Assembly (NCBI RefSeq): GCF_028640845.1 | Contig: NC_080539.1 | Location: 180,619,459 to 180,683,458 of the forward strand | Reading direction: 5' to 3' | Length of the DNA: 64,000 nucleotides | Source of the DNA: Ahaetulla prasina | Lineage: Eukaryota > Chordata > Lepidosauria > Squamata > Colubridae | In this document: positions 10,801 to 21,222 of the stretch, in pieces | How positions within the stretch are numbered: the first letter of the stretch is position 1 | Layout of the letters: the number at the start of each line of letters is the position of its first letter | Translations under genes and position numbers: made by a program | Notes under the pieces: model-generated | What the model was told of the DNA's origin: nothing | The model's database searches: none | What the model saw: only the letters and a program-made list of their open reading frames with translations

Positions 10801-11135
10801 CAGGGGTGTCAAACTCAAGGCCCGGGGGCCAAATCCGGCCTGTGGAGTGCTTAGATCTGGCCCGTGAGGCCACCCTGGAAACAGAGAAAGGCCTGGCCCG
10901 CAGTACCTCTGCCAGCGAAATCAGAGCTTGGGAGGGCCGCACATGACCCTCCCAAGCGCCATTTTCACTGGCAGAGGGTTGCAGGAAGCCGTTGGAGCCA
11001 AAAATGGAGCTGGGGAGCTCATTTTCTCTGCACTCGGGCCACCACAAGTGCTCCAACACAAGTGATGTCGAGCTGGCCCCGAGGTCAAACACAACCTTGA
11101 TGCAGCCCTCAATGAATCTGAGTTTGATACTTCTG
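10801..11135. mobile_element. hAT non-autonomous element, 335 bp
   Basis: Ends are 'caggggtgtcaaactc' and 'gagtttgatacttctg'. Flanks ccttagat (10793-10800) and ccctagat (11136-11143) match at 7 of 8. The GC-rich 'ggcccgggggcc' subterminal region recurs in the larger relative at 14404-15855. Open frames crossing it are by-products of GC content. Confidence 0.8.
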
Positions 11136-11143
11136 CCCTAGAT

Positions 11144-11544
11144 ATTCTATATGTACTTAGATTTATTGACATAACTTATTGTCTATTTTAGATCTGTGAA
11201 CTGTTTTTTCCCTCAAACAATAAAAAAGTAATTATAACATGGCTATAAATTGCCCATTAACTGTTTCATGGCTGCAAATGAAAGAAAAGTTACTTAGGTT
11301 TAACAGTGCTCAACTCCATTAAACAATATCATGACATAAGGTGATTATTAATTGATTTAATTATTAACAAATGGCAGCTAAAACTAGTTCAAATGGATTA
11401 GTAATGTTGAAAAATTGATGTTCCTAGTAACAAAATAGTAATGGAGAAGGTCTGTTCAAAATTGTTCCTGTGCAACATATTTATAAACTATTGCATCTAA
11501 TTTCATACAAGTTATTTTAGATGTTTACATCTAACATAAAAGAG
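11144..11544. other. No recognisable feature
   Basis: AT-rich; nothing that I can support. Confidence 0.35.
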
Positions 11545-11775
11545 CAGTGGTTGCACAGTGGTTAGAATGCAATATTGCAGTCTAATTCAGCTTACCACTA
11601 AGAGTATGATCTTCCCCAGCTCAAGGTTGACTCAGTCTTCCATCCTTCTGAGGCTAGTAAAATGAGGACCCAGACTGTTGGGGGCTATATGCTGACTCTT
11701 TAAACCACTTAGAGAGGGCTGTAAAGCACTGTGAAGTGATATATAAGTCTAAGTGCTAGTGTTATTGCTATTTTC
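11545..11775 (+). mobile_element. MIR-like CORE SINE
   Basis: Head 'cagtggttagaatgcaatat', core 'caaggttgactcagtcttcc', 'aaaatgaggacccagactgt', and 3' end 'ataagtctaagtgctagtgt'. Nearly complete. Confidence 0.8.
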
Positions 11776-13000
11776 AGAATTCTTGAAAAGAGTAATGTGG
11801 AATTTTGAGAGTAATACAACAATTTTATAGAACGATTTTATAGAAAATTTGCTAAAAACATTGTTTTAAAGAAACCTTAATGATTTTTTTCTAGCCAATA
11901 TTATTTCATTTCTGAAGCCAGAGATCTTGACACCAAATCAAAAAATTACCAAGTGGTTGACCCCACATTTCCAACTATACCAGATGTGAGAAAGAGGAAC
12001 TGACTCGTAATACTCAGGAAACCTACTGATGGAAAGAACTTAACTCTGCACTATCAAGGAAGAAATTATCAACACTAGGGGCTAGTTAACTGAATTTTCT
12101 GAGGTTATGCTGATTTTTCTCAAAATACAAAGTTGTGTACATATAAAATAATCAATGTCAGTTTTAGCTATTGAAAGGAAGAGTCTTTTAGTTGCTATTA
12201 TAAACATGTAGCAATATTATATTGCCTTGCCAGATCTGTTCTAATTCAGTATAATTAGCTTCCTTGTTTGTTTGTTTTTAAACTGTAGTGTATGTTAAGA
12301 ATTTGATTTTATTAAGAGAATTGAAAGACTGAATTGAAAGAATTGAAAGTTTCAAATAATTTAATTCTCAGTCTCACCTATGCAGTACTAATTGGTGCAT
12401 TACTTCTAATGATAAAAGCTCTATTTACAAATACTATGATCATAATCTATGGATAAGCTTTCAAATATTTGCCCTTTCCCTTTGGAATGCAGCCTAAGGT
12501 CTTGTCCACATCTTTATTCACCATCATAATGTGAAGACTTCCATATGTAATGATTATCATAGATATGGCAGAACTTTAATGAGAGGTCAACTAGAGGAAA
12601 AAACTGCAATGAAACTTTTTTTGGGGGGGTACCCTGAATTAATACATTTAGCTGCTAATTCAAGCCTTACTAGAGTCACTATATTGATGACCTAGACAAA
12701 ATTGCAAAAGAATGTTTCTTTCAACAGATTCTGAATGAAAAAATAATCAGAAAACAGATGGGGAAAAGTCTACCAATGTAGTTTTGCTCTTTTGGTCAGA
12801 AACCACACATCTTTACTAGCTGTGCTTGAACAAACCCTGCAATATTAACATCTCTGTTGAATTAGTATATTAGTATATTTTAGCAACTGTATATTGGACA
12901 GAGTACAATATGATATAAATGGTTTAGAAGCAAATTATGTTGTACAATTGCTTTTAGGTTAATCTTAAAATCACAATATTATTTATACCCATTTGTTTAG
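11776..13000. other. No recognisable feature
   Basis: About 1.2 kb of AT-rich DNA with no frames or repeats that I recognise. Confidence 0.35.
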
Positions 13001-13150
13001 ATTTGTTTTTGATTACTTTGCTCTCACCTTCCCCAAAACCCAATGCCAGATAATAGCACTCCATCAAGATCAGGAATCGCTCTGAGTGACATGGGTGGGG
13101 TTTCTAAATTTATAATATCTTTAATGAATAAATGAATGAATAAATAAAGT
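13001..13150 (+). mobile_element. Possible LINE 3' tail
   Basis: 'cgctctgagtgacatgggtg' followed by 'aatgaataaatgaatgaa' resembles the decayed 3' ends of L2-like LINEs, which carry a 'ccctgagtc' motif before TAAA-type tails. Confidence 0.3.
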
Positions 13151-13269
13151 AATAAATCAAACCAACATCTTCATCATTCTAACAATGTGGCAATCCCTAT
13201 TTGTTCACTCCATTGTAACTGGCTGTCACTTAGCTGACTTTAGACAGAATCACACCATGTCAGAGTGGA

Positions 13270-13760
13270 AATTCATTCATTCATTCATTCATTCAATTTA
13301 TATAGCCACTATCTCATATATGTGATTCTAGGTCATTCGCAACAATTAAAAACAGCATCTAAAAAACAATAAATGATATACAAATGAAAACAACAAAACA
13401 TAAAAACATGATAAAAGCCATTTTATAACCATAGAGCATATGCTTTTTAAAATTACTCTCTTTCGTACTTTCTCTACCAAAATCTCTGCCCAAACAAATA
13501 AATAGTTAGGGCAGAGCTGACATCAGCCAATCAGCATAAATAGTATATATTTTTAAAAGTTTCATTTTGTTTTACCTTTTTATTTTTCATGCTGCACCAT
13601 ATTTATTTATTTTAATTTATATAGCTGCCCAACTCAGTAATGTGACTCAGGGTAGTTCACAAGTTAAAAAAACAAAACCCAACAAAGTCATATAAATAAA
13701 AATGATTAAAGCAATTAATCAAAATTATGAAAATGTTATAAAATGTTTTTTACTGTTATT
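13270..13760 (-). mobile_element. Two decayed LINE 3' tails, minus strand
   Basis: (ATTC)n at 13272-13296 and 'atttatttattttaatttat' at 13603-13622 each precede antisense versions of a 'gggcagctatataaatt' LINE tail (for example 'gctgcccaactcag' at 13625). No protein motif is readable. Confidence 0.35.
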
Positions 13761-14395
13761 CTAAATGGGAAAACACCCTATCAAGAATAAAATAATGTCC
13801 AATCTAAGAACATTTGCAACTGTTGTTTGTGCAGCCCATTGGTGCTTAAGTGCACATTCTCCAAAATTTGTGATTGTTCAGTCAGTTAAGTATCCCTTAG
13901 TCCAAGGGAACAGGGGAAAGTGGGAGAATTTCAGAGGGATTCATCTATAATTGCTGTATTGCCTATCTAAATCTTTGAGGCAGAACAAACTGCTGCTACT
14001 TGTATAAGCAACATGTCTGTCCTTTGCCCTCAAGTATTTATGAAATACCTATCTTCTTGGTATCTGATTGCTGATGTTGGCTTGAGGGACAGTGCGGTAT
14101 TCATAACTTCCCTGGCTGTATATTTTCTTAATTTCAATCCAGAACATAAAGATCTTACTTTCTACCTTGAATATTTTAAAACACATTTTAGCTATGCTGC
14201 TTATCAAACATTTGGGGATGGGAAAAGGAAAAAGCAGCATTCTTTTCCATCTTATAGCAGATGATTTTCTGTTTTCAATTTCAATTTTCAATTTCAATTA
14301 TTAAAGTGTTTCTTACTGATCTAACAATCATCACTGGCAACTCATTGAACAATGAATAAGAGGAGATGCCCAAAGGTAGTGCCCCAAAGGGATGG
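13761..14395. other. No recognisable feature
   Basis: Two overlapping small frames on opposite strands (14013-14297) show no family resemblance. Confidence 0.35.
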
Positions 14396-14684
14396 CTTTA
14401 GAACAGGGGTGTCCAAACTTTTTTTGGTGAGGGCCAAATACAGAAAAATAAGCAAAGGCCCGGGCCACACCATTGAACGGGGGGGTGGGGTGGGGGGGTT
14501 GTCTAAATTTTTTTTGTACCAGTTGTGTGGGCATGGCTTATTTTGGGGTGTGGCTTGGTGGTCATGTGACTGGTGGGCGTGGCTAACTGCTCATGTGACG
14601 GTGGGCGTGGCTAACTGCTCATGTGACTGGGTGGGCATGGCTAACTGCTCATGTGACTGAGTGGATGTGGCTATGGGCATAGAA

Positions 14685-14817
14685 CAGGGGTGTCCAAACT
14701 TGGTCTCTTTAAGACTTGTGGACTTCAACTCCCAGAGTCCCTCAGCCAGCAAAGCTGGCTGAGGAACTCTGGGAATTGAAGTCCACAAGTCTTAAAGAGA
14801 CCAAGTTTGACACCCTG
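14685..14817. mobile_element. Foldback (hairpin) element nested in hAT
   Basis: The arms 'aagacttgtggacttcaact' and its complement near 14780 pair almost perfectly around 'cagccagcaaagctggctg'. It is the same family as 38278-38372 and 61873-62007. Its outer ends read caggggtgtccaa / tttgacaccctg. No flanking duplication is seen here, so it may have arrived with the host element. Confidence 0.7.
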
Positions 14818-14859
14818 ATCTTGGCTTTGTTTTGTATTTGGTATGAACTTGAAACTCCT

Positions 14860-15735
14860 TCGTTATTCCCTGCCCAAGGGGTGGAGGCGCGAGAGCCTCA
14901 CCAGGCGGCCCGAGGAAGGCGAGGTAGAACTGCTGGGGTCGGGCACGGCCAGCAGCTTCTTTCCGCTCGCCGCGCCTCCTCCGCCTCCCTTCGTTATTCC
15001 CTGCCCAAGGGGTGGGCGCGAGGAGCCTCGCCAGGCGGCCGAGGAAGGCGAGGGTAGAACTGCTGGGGTCGGGCACGGCCAGCAGCTTCTTTCCCGCTCG
15101 CCGCCGCCTCCTCCGCCCCCTCCCTTCGTTATTCCCTGCCCAAGGGGTGGAGGCGCGAGGAGCCTCGCCAGGCGGCCCGAGGAAGGCGAGGGTAGAACTG
15201 CTGGGGTCGGGCACGGCCAGCAGCTTCTTTCCCGCTCGCCGCCGCCTCCTCCGCCCCCTCCCTTCGTTATTCCCTGCCCAAGGGGTGGAGGCGCGAGGAG
15301 CCTCGCCAGGCGGCCCGAGGAAGGCGAGGGTAGAACTGCTGGGGTCGGGCACGGCCAGAAGCCTCTTTCCTGCTCGCCGCCGCCTCCTCCGCCCCTCCCT
15401 TCGTTATTCCCTGCCCAAGGGGTGGAGGCGCGAGGAGCCTCGCCAGGCGGCCCGAGGAAGGCGAGGGTAGAACTGCTGGGGTCGGGCACGGCCAGCAGCC
15501 TCTTTCCCGCTCGCTGCCTCACCTGTTTCTCGATGGCTGTCACTGCCGCCACGCGTGTCCGACATGGGGAGGCGCGAGGAGCCTCACGAGGGGGCCCGAG
15601 GAAGGCGAGGGTAGAACTGCTGGGGTCGGGCATGGCCAGCAGCCTCTTTCCCGCTCGCCGCCTCCTCCGCCCCTTCCCTTCATTATTCCCCGCCCATGGG
15701 GAGGAGCCGCGAGCCTCGCAGCGAACCACCGGGCA
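14860..15735. repeat. GC-rich minisatellite, unit about 131-138 bp, CpG-rich
   Basis: 'tcgttattccctgcccaagg' recurs at 14860, 14991, 15126, 15264 and 15401, with a diverged form at 15680. Spacings are 131, 135, 138 and 137 bp, then about two units. Each unit contains 'cgaggaaggcgagggtagaa', 'ctgctggggtcgggcacggc' and a C/T-rich run. CpG density is far above that of the surrounding DNA, so this is also a CpG island by composition. Confidence 0.9.
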
Positions 15736-15870
15736 AGCACCGGGAGGCGGCCGAAAAGGGCCATATTCAGTTATACTTTCAGAATTTGCTGTGGGCCAAT
15801 AAAAACTGACCCGCGGGCCGCAGTTGGCCCGCGGGCCGTAGTTTGGACACCCCTGCTTTAGAAAAATTAT

Positions 15871-15938
15871 ATAGAATAGAATAGAATAGAATAGAATAGA
15901 ATAGAATAGAATAGAATAGAATAGAATAGAATAGAATA
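15871..15938. repeat. (AATAG)n microsatellite at a CR1 tail
   Basis: About 13 copies of AATAG adjoin the antisense 3' end of the CR1 that starts at 15939. (AATAG)n seeding by CR1 tails has been described for snake genomes, which supports the organism inference. Confidence 0.9.
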
Positions 15939-16325
15939 ACAGAGTTGGAAGGGACCTTGGAGGTCTTCTAATCCAACCCCCTGCTCAGGTAGGAAACCCT
16001 ATACCATTTCAGACAAATGGTTGTCCAATCTCTTCTTAAAAACTTCCAGTGTTGGAGAATTCACAACTTCTGGAGGCAAGTTGTTCCACTGGTTAATTGT
16101 TAATTGTCAGGAATTTTTTTCTTAGTTCTAGGTTGCTTCTCTACTTGATTAGTTTCCATCCATTGCTTCTTGTCTTGCCCTTAGGTGCTTTGGAGAGTAG
16201 CTTGACTCCCTCTTCTTTGTGGCAACCCCTGAGATATTGGAATACTACTATCATAACTCCTCTAGTCCTTCTTTTCATTAAATTAGACATACCCAATTCC
16301 AGCAACCATTCTTTATATGTTTTAG

Positions 16326-17806
16326 CAGGGGTGAAATCTAAAAATTTTCCCTACCAGTTCTGTAGATGTGGCTTAATTGGTGGCGTGACTTGGTGGTCAG
16401 GTGACCGTGTGGGTGTGGCCAATAACAATAAATAATAAAAATAATAAACAAAGTACACAAAACAATAAGAGGTACCAAAAAACAACTTTCACATTTTACA
16501 CACACATAACACAACACAACACAACTGACTCACACACAATGTCAAAGCAGCTGCACTTCACCCAAAATGGCCCCTGCAACAAGCAGGAACCTCACACAGC
16601 CACAAAAAGCTCAAAAACCAACTTTCACACTTTACACACACACACCACAACACAACTGACTCACACACATAAAATGCCACATACAGCTTTTTGAGATTTT
16701 GTGTGTTTGTGTAGTTAGAGTGAAACACTACAGAAACACACCAAATCTCAGAAAGTTGTACAAATATTTTATTATTTCATTTTATTTATATTTTTTAGAT
16801 AAAAGCAGCTAAATTTAAAACTTCCTTAACTTTAAATTGCTGTCTAAAAAAAAAAACTCCTTAAAAAAACCCCAATTCAGCATTTTTAAAGCTCCCTCCC
16901 TCCAGTTGCTTACCCATTTGGAGGCAGGCAGATTGAGTTGCTAGCTGCTGCAATTGATTGCAGCAGCCGAAGCAAGGCTTAGCAAGCCCGAAAGAAGCAG
17001 CAAGTAGGCAAGTGGGTGGGCATGGGCGGGGGCTGTTGTAAGAGGTTGTTTAAAAATGATTTTAAAAGCCTGTAATGATCAGGCAACTCAGCTGGGATCA
17101 CAAGAGGAAAAAAAGCTTTTAAAAGGCTCCTCTGATGATCCCAGCTGAAGTTGCCTGATCGCCAGAACCTTTTAAAAGGATTTTTTTAAACAACCTCTTC
17201 GGCCGAAGAGCTTGTAGAAAACATGCTTTTTAAAGGTTCTGGTGAACAGGCAACTCAACTGGATCGCCAGAGGAGCCTTTTAAAAGCTTTTTTTTTTACA
17301 ACCTCTTTGGCCAAAGAGGTTGTTAAAAAAAAAGCTTTTAAAAAGCTCTCTGATGATCCCAGCTGAGTTGCCTGATCGCCAGAACCTTTTAAAAGGATTT
17401 TTTTAAACAACCTCTTCGGCCGAAGAGCTTGTAGAAAATATGTTTTTAAAAGGTTCTGGTGAACAGGCAACTCAGCTGGATCGCCAGAGGAGCCTTTTAA
17501 AAGCTTTTTTTTTTTACAACCTCTTTGGCAAAAGAGGTTGTTTAAAAAAAGCGTTTAAAGGGTTCTGATGACTCCAGCTGAGCCTCTTGATCATCAAAGG
17601 CTTTTCTTTACTTTTAAAAGCATTTTTTTGGCCGAAGAAAAAATGCTTTTAAAAGTAAAAAAAAGAAAAAACACCTCTGATGATTGTGCGGCTCAGCTGG
17701 AGCAGAGGGCAGGGCCAGGGATTTTTGTTACCGGTTCTCCAAACCACCCGCTGCCATCACTACTAGATCGGGCGATTTGGTCCAAAGCGGGAGCATTTCA
17801 CCCCTG
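16326..17806 (+). mobile_element. hAT non-autonomous element, 1481 bp, perfect 8-bp TSD
   Basis: Ends are 'caggggtgaaat' and 'atttcacccctg'. Flanks tgttttag at 16318-16325 and 17807-17814 are identical and lie within CR1. Subterminal 'ccagttctgtagatgtggct' and 'gttaccggttctcc' match the other family members. The interior is a string of palindromes and a 218-bp tandem duplication. There is no transposase. Confidence 0.9.
17130..17566. repeat. Two 218-bp tandem units rich in palindromes
   Basis: 'ctctgatgatcccagctg' occurs at 17130 and 17348. Each unit contains the palindromes 'cctcttcggccgaagagctt' and 'aacctctttggccaaagagg' and the block 'ttgcctgatcgccagaacc', which also occurs as a rough inverse (ggttctggtgaacaggcaac). 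The structure would fold extensively as single-stranded DNA or RNA. Confidence 0.85.
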
Positions 17807-18398
17807 TGTTTTAGCCTCCAGTCCCCTAATCGTCTTTGTTGCTCTTCTCTGCACTCTGCCTCAACATCTTTTTTACATCGTGGCAACCAAAACTGGATGC
17901 AGTATTCCAAGTGTGGCCTTACCAAAGCATTATAAAGTGGTATTAACACTTCACATGATCTTGATTCTATCCCTCTGTTAATACAGCCTAAAACTGTGTT
18001 GGCTCTCTTTTTTTTTTTTGGCAGCTGTAGCACACTGCTGGCTCATATTTAAGTGATTGTCCACTAGGACTCCAAGATCTCTTTCAAAATTACTACTATT
18101 GAGTGAGGTACCACATATAATGTACCTGTGCATTTGATTTTTCTTGCCTAAATGTAGAACCTTACTTTTTTCACCATTGAATTTCATTTTGTTAGAAAAC
18201 ACCCAATGTTCAAGTCTGTCGATATCCTTCTGACTCTTAAGCTTATCTTCTGGAGTATTGGGTATTCCTGACCACTTGGTGTTGTCTGCAAATTTAATGA
18301 GTTCCCCATCTACCCCATCATCCAAATCATTGATGAAGATGTTGAAGAGTACTGGGCCTAAAACAAAGCCTTGAGGTACCCCACTGCATATTCCCTCA

Positions 18399-18830
18399 AT
18401 TTATTTATTTATTTTATTTATTTAATCAAATTTTTATACCGCCCTATCTCCCGAAGGACTCAGGGCGGTTTGCAGCCTGATAAAAACACAAGAATAAATA
18501 CAAGATAAAAACAGTATTTAAAAAACTTATTGAATTAGGCCAAATTTAAAATTATAATTAAAATAATAAAAAACCCCATTTAAAAGCTAAATTAAAATTA
18601 AAATTCTAGGCCAGTCCTGCGCAGATAAATAGATGTGTCTTAAGCTCGCGGCGTAAGGTTTGAAGGTCAGGAAGTTGGCGGAGTCCTGGGGGAAGTTCGT
18701 TCCAGAGGGTGGGAGCCCCCACAGAGAAGGCCCTTCCCCTGGGTGTCGCCAGCCGGCACTGCCTGGCGGACGGCACCCTAAGGAGTCCCTCTCTGTGAGA
18801 GCGTACGGGTCGGTGGGAGGCAATCGGTGT
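18399..18830 (-). mobile_element. L2-like LINE 3' end inserted in CR1
   Basis: Minus-strand reading gives VRSHREGLLRVPSARQCRLA, TPRGRAFSVGAPTLWNELPP, then a 3' UTR with 'aaaccgccctgagtccttcg' and a TAAA-type tail at 18399-18425. It is the same family as 23.8 and 50.9 kb. The 5' junction with CR1 is near 18830. Confidence 0.8.
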
Positions 18831-19462
18831 GGATGCAGTTCCATTGAGGACTATTTGTTGAGTGTGGTTGGTCAGCCAGTTACAAATCCATCCAGTGGTG
18901 ACGTTGTCTAACCCGTATTTTTCTATCTTATCAAGTAGTAGATTGTGGTCTATTTTGTCAAATGCATTGCTGAAATCCACTTAAATCATATCCACTGGTC
19001 CATTAATTTTGTCACCTTGTCAAAGAATGCAATAAGATCTGTGTGGCATCATCTGTTTTTGACAAACCCATGTTGTTTTTTGGTTATCACTTCTAGGTGT
19101 TCACTGATTCATTACTTGATAATCTTTTCCAGAATCTTCGCAGGTATTGAGGTTAGGCTGATAGATCTGTAGTTTTCTGGATCTATTTTTCTTCCTTTTT
19201 TAAATATGGGAACTACATCAGCTCTTTTCTACTCCTCTGGCAGTTCCCTGGTGCTCCAGGATCTTTGGAAGATATAGTTCAGTGGTTCTGATATCACATC
19301 TGCCAGTTCCTTCAGAACCTTGGGGTGTAATCCATCTGGTCCTGGTGATTTAAATTCATCTAGGGTAGACAGGTGCTCACTTACCATTTTCTTGTCTATT
19401 TTAACTTGTGTTTCTAATCTGTTTTTTATGGTACTGTTTTTGATAGGTTGGACTGTTTTTTC

Positions 19463-20110
19463 AAGGGGTGAAATGCTCTTGGATCGGACTGGCTCGCGCG
19501 ATCCGGTAGCGATGGCAGCTGCTGGTTCAGAGGACTGGTAGCAAAAATCCCTGGCCCCGCCCCCTGCCTCTGCTGAGCCGCACCATCAGCAGAGGTTTTT
19601 TTTTTACTTTTAAAAGCCGGTTTTGCTTCAGCCGAAACATGCCTTTAAAAGTAAAAAAAAAGCCTTTGAGGATCCCGCCTCTCAGCTGAGATCGGCAGAG
19701 ACTTTAAACTTTTTTTAAAAAAATTAAAGTCTCCTCTGGCGATCTCACCTGAGTTCCTCATCTTATACCTTACTTATACTCTTACTTGTAGAAAACATGT
19801 TTTCTACAAGTAAGAGTAGAGATTTTAAGGCACTTACCTGATTACTGTTGAATGCATGGCTCTTTTTCCAGCCCGAAAGCAGTTTCACTTTCAGCCAGAC
19901 AGAATCAATTGCTTAGCTAATCTATTTTCTCGGCGATCAACTGACTGGCTTTGCTGGCTGAGGAACTCTGGGATTTGAAGTCCACAATAAAATAAAATAA
20001 AATAATAAAATAAAATAAAATATTTGTGCAGCTTTCTGACATTTGGTGTGTTTCTGTAGTGTTTCACTCTAACTACACAAACACATAAAATCTCAGAAAT
20101 CTGTATGTGG

Positions 20111-20144
<34 letters not shown>

Positions 20145-20427
20145 CAGTTGTGCGTGTATAAAGTGCAAGTTGGGTTTTGAGCTTTTTGTGGCTGTGTGAA
20201 GTGCAGCTGCTTTTACATTGTGTGTGAGTCAGTTGTGTTGTGTTGTGTGTGTATAAAGTGTGAAAGTTGGTTTTTGGTACCTCTTATTGTTTTTTATACT
20301 TTGTTTATTATTTTTATTATTTATTGTTATTGGCCACGCCCACCCAGTCATCTGACCACCAAGCCACGCCCACCAATTAAGCCATGCCCACAGAACCAGT
20401 AGGGAAAATTTTTAGATTTCACCCCTG
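19463..20427 (-). mobile_element. hAT non-autonomous element, 965 bp, perfect 8-bp TSD, inverted
   Basis: Ends are 'aaggggtgaaat' and 'atttcacccctg'. Flanks gttttttc at 19455-19462 and 20428-20435 are identical. It is the same family as 16326-17806 but in the opposite orientation; the 'ccacgcccaccaattaagcc' arm lies at the right. It contains half of the foldback family (19940-19986), an (AAAAT)-type tract (19987-20020) and a (GT)n tract. Confidence 0.9.
20117..20144. repeat. (GT)n microsatellite
   Basis: A run of about 13 GT units inside the inverted hAT element. Confidence 0.9.
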
Positions 20428-20650
20428 GTTTTTTCCCTTTATGTAAAAGCGGATGCAAAAAAAGAGTTAAATAGTTCTGCTATTTTTCTGTTGCTCCTTG
20501 CCTTCTTGCCACTTTCTCCCACTAATGGACCAATATTTCCTTGACATTTTTCTTGTTTTTTTCTGTTTTTTATATATCCTGCTCATTCTATCTCCCCTCT
20601 TAATTATAAATTGAGCACTATGGAATTCATCTATTAGGGATTTTCCCCCC

Positions 20651-21040
20651 ATTATGGCTGATTAGAAAGTGTTAGGAACCTTCTTCCTGCTGTCTTGTTA
20701 AGCTCTTGCTTTCTTTGCCTCTCATTGCTGTCTTTTCCAGATTTCACAAAATTTTAAATGTGGAAAATATATCTTTAAACCTAAGCAACATGCTTTTCTC
20801 ACACCATAATTTACTTCTCATATATTAGCATTTTGCAGCTAATTGGTACACTTGGAATTTCAGAACATTCTAAGAACATTCCTCAAAATGGCAGCCAAGA
20901 CAACATAACCAACTGCCAATTAGTGATTGATCAAAATACCAGTTTGTCCTGTAAGCTTCCCCTCCTGCTTTACTCATGATGAGTTCATGGCCATACTCCT
21001 ATAATTTTCTTGGCAACAATACATAATTGATTTGCCATTG
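20651..21040. other. No recognisable feature
   Basis: Nothing that I can support. Confidence 0.35.
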
Positions 21041-21042
21041 CC

Positions 21043-21222
<180 letters not shown>

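Larger units (their letters stand above)
14404..15855. mobile_element. hAT non-autonomous element, 1452 bp, perfect 8-bp TSD
   Basis: Ends are 'caggggtgtccaaact' and 'agtttggacacccctg'. The flanks ctttagaa at 14396-14403 and 15856-15863 are identical. The left arm has 'gtgggcgtggctaactgctc' repeats, then a foldback element (14685-14817), then a GC-rich minisatellite (14860-15730). The right arm has 'gacccgcgggccgcagttgg'. No transposase is encoded. The long open frames on both strands here come from the minisatellite and have no protein family resemblance. Confidence 0.85.
15939..20650 (-). mobile_element. CR1 LINE (3' part), interrupted by three insertions
   Basis: CR1 sequence is present at 15939-16325, 17815-18398, about 18831-19462 and 20436 to about 20650, all on the minus strand and collinear. 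Minus-strand frames show LINE RT motifs: DFSNAFDKIDHNLLLDKIEKYG (near 18940), LIKFADNTKWSG and KDIDRLEHW (18200-18320), and [20 protein letters not shown] (about 17900). The F-A-D-N box replaces the usual F/YADD, so the copy is inactive. Insertions are hAT 16326-17806, L2 18399-18830 and hAT 19463-20427. The call on the last 200 bp is weaker. Confidence 0.8.

Noticed and set aside
14685..14817. Independent insertion with its own target duplication
   Set aside because: Flanks gcatagaa and atcttggc do not match, so independent transposition here is not supported.
14792..15802. Several long open frames (up to 319 codons) on both strands
   Set aside because: They all lie in the GC-rich minisatellite of a hAT element, repeat with the unit, and encode P/R/G-rich strings with no domain; high GC suppresses stop codons.
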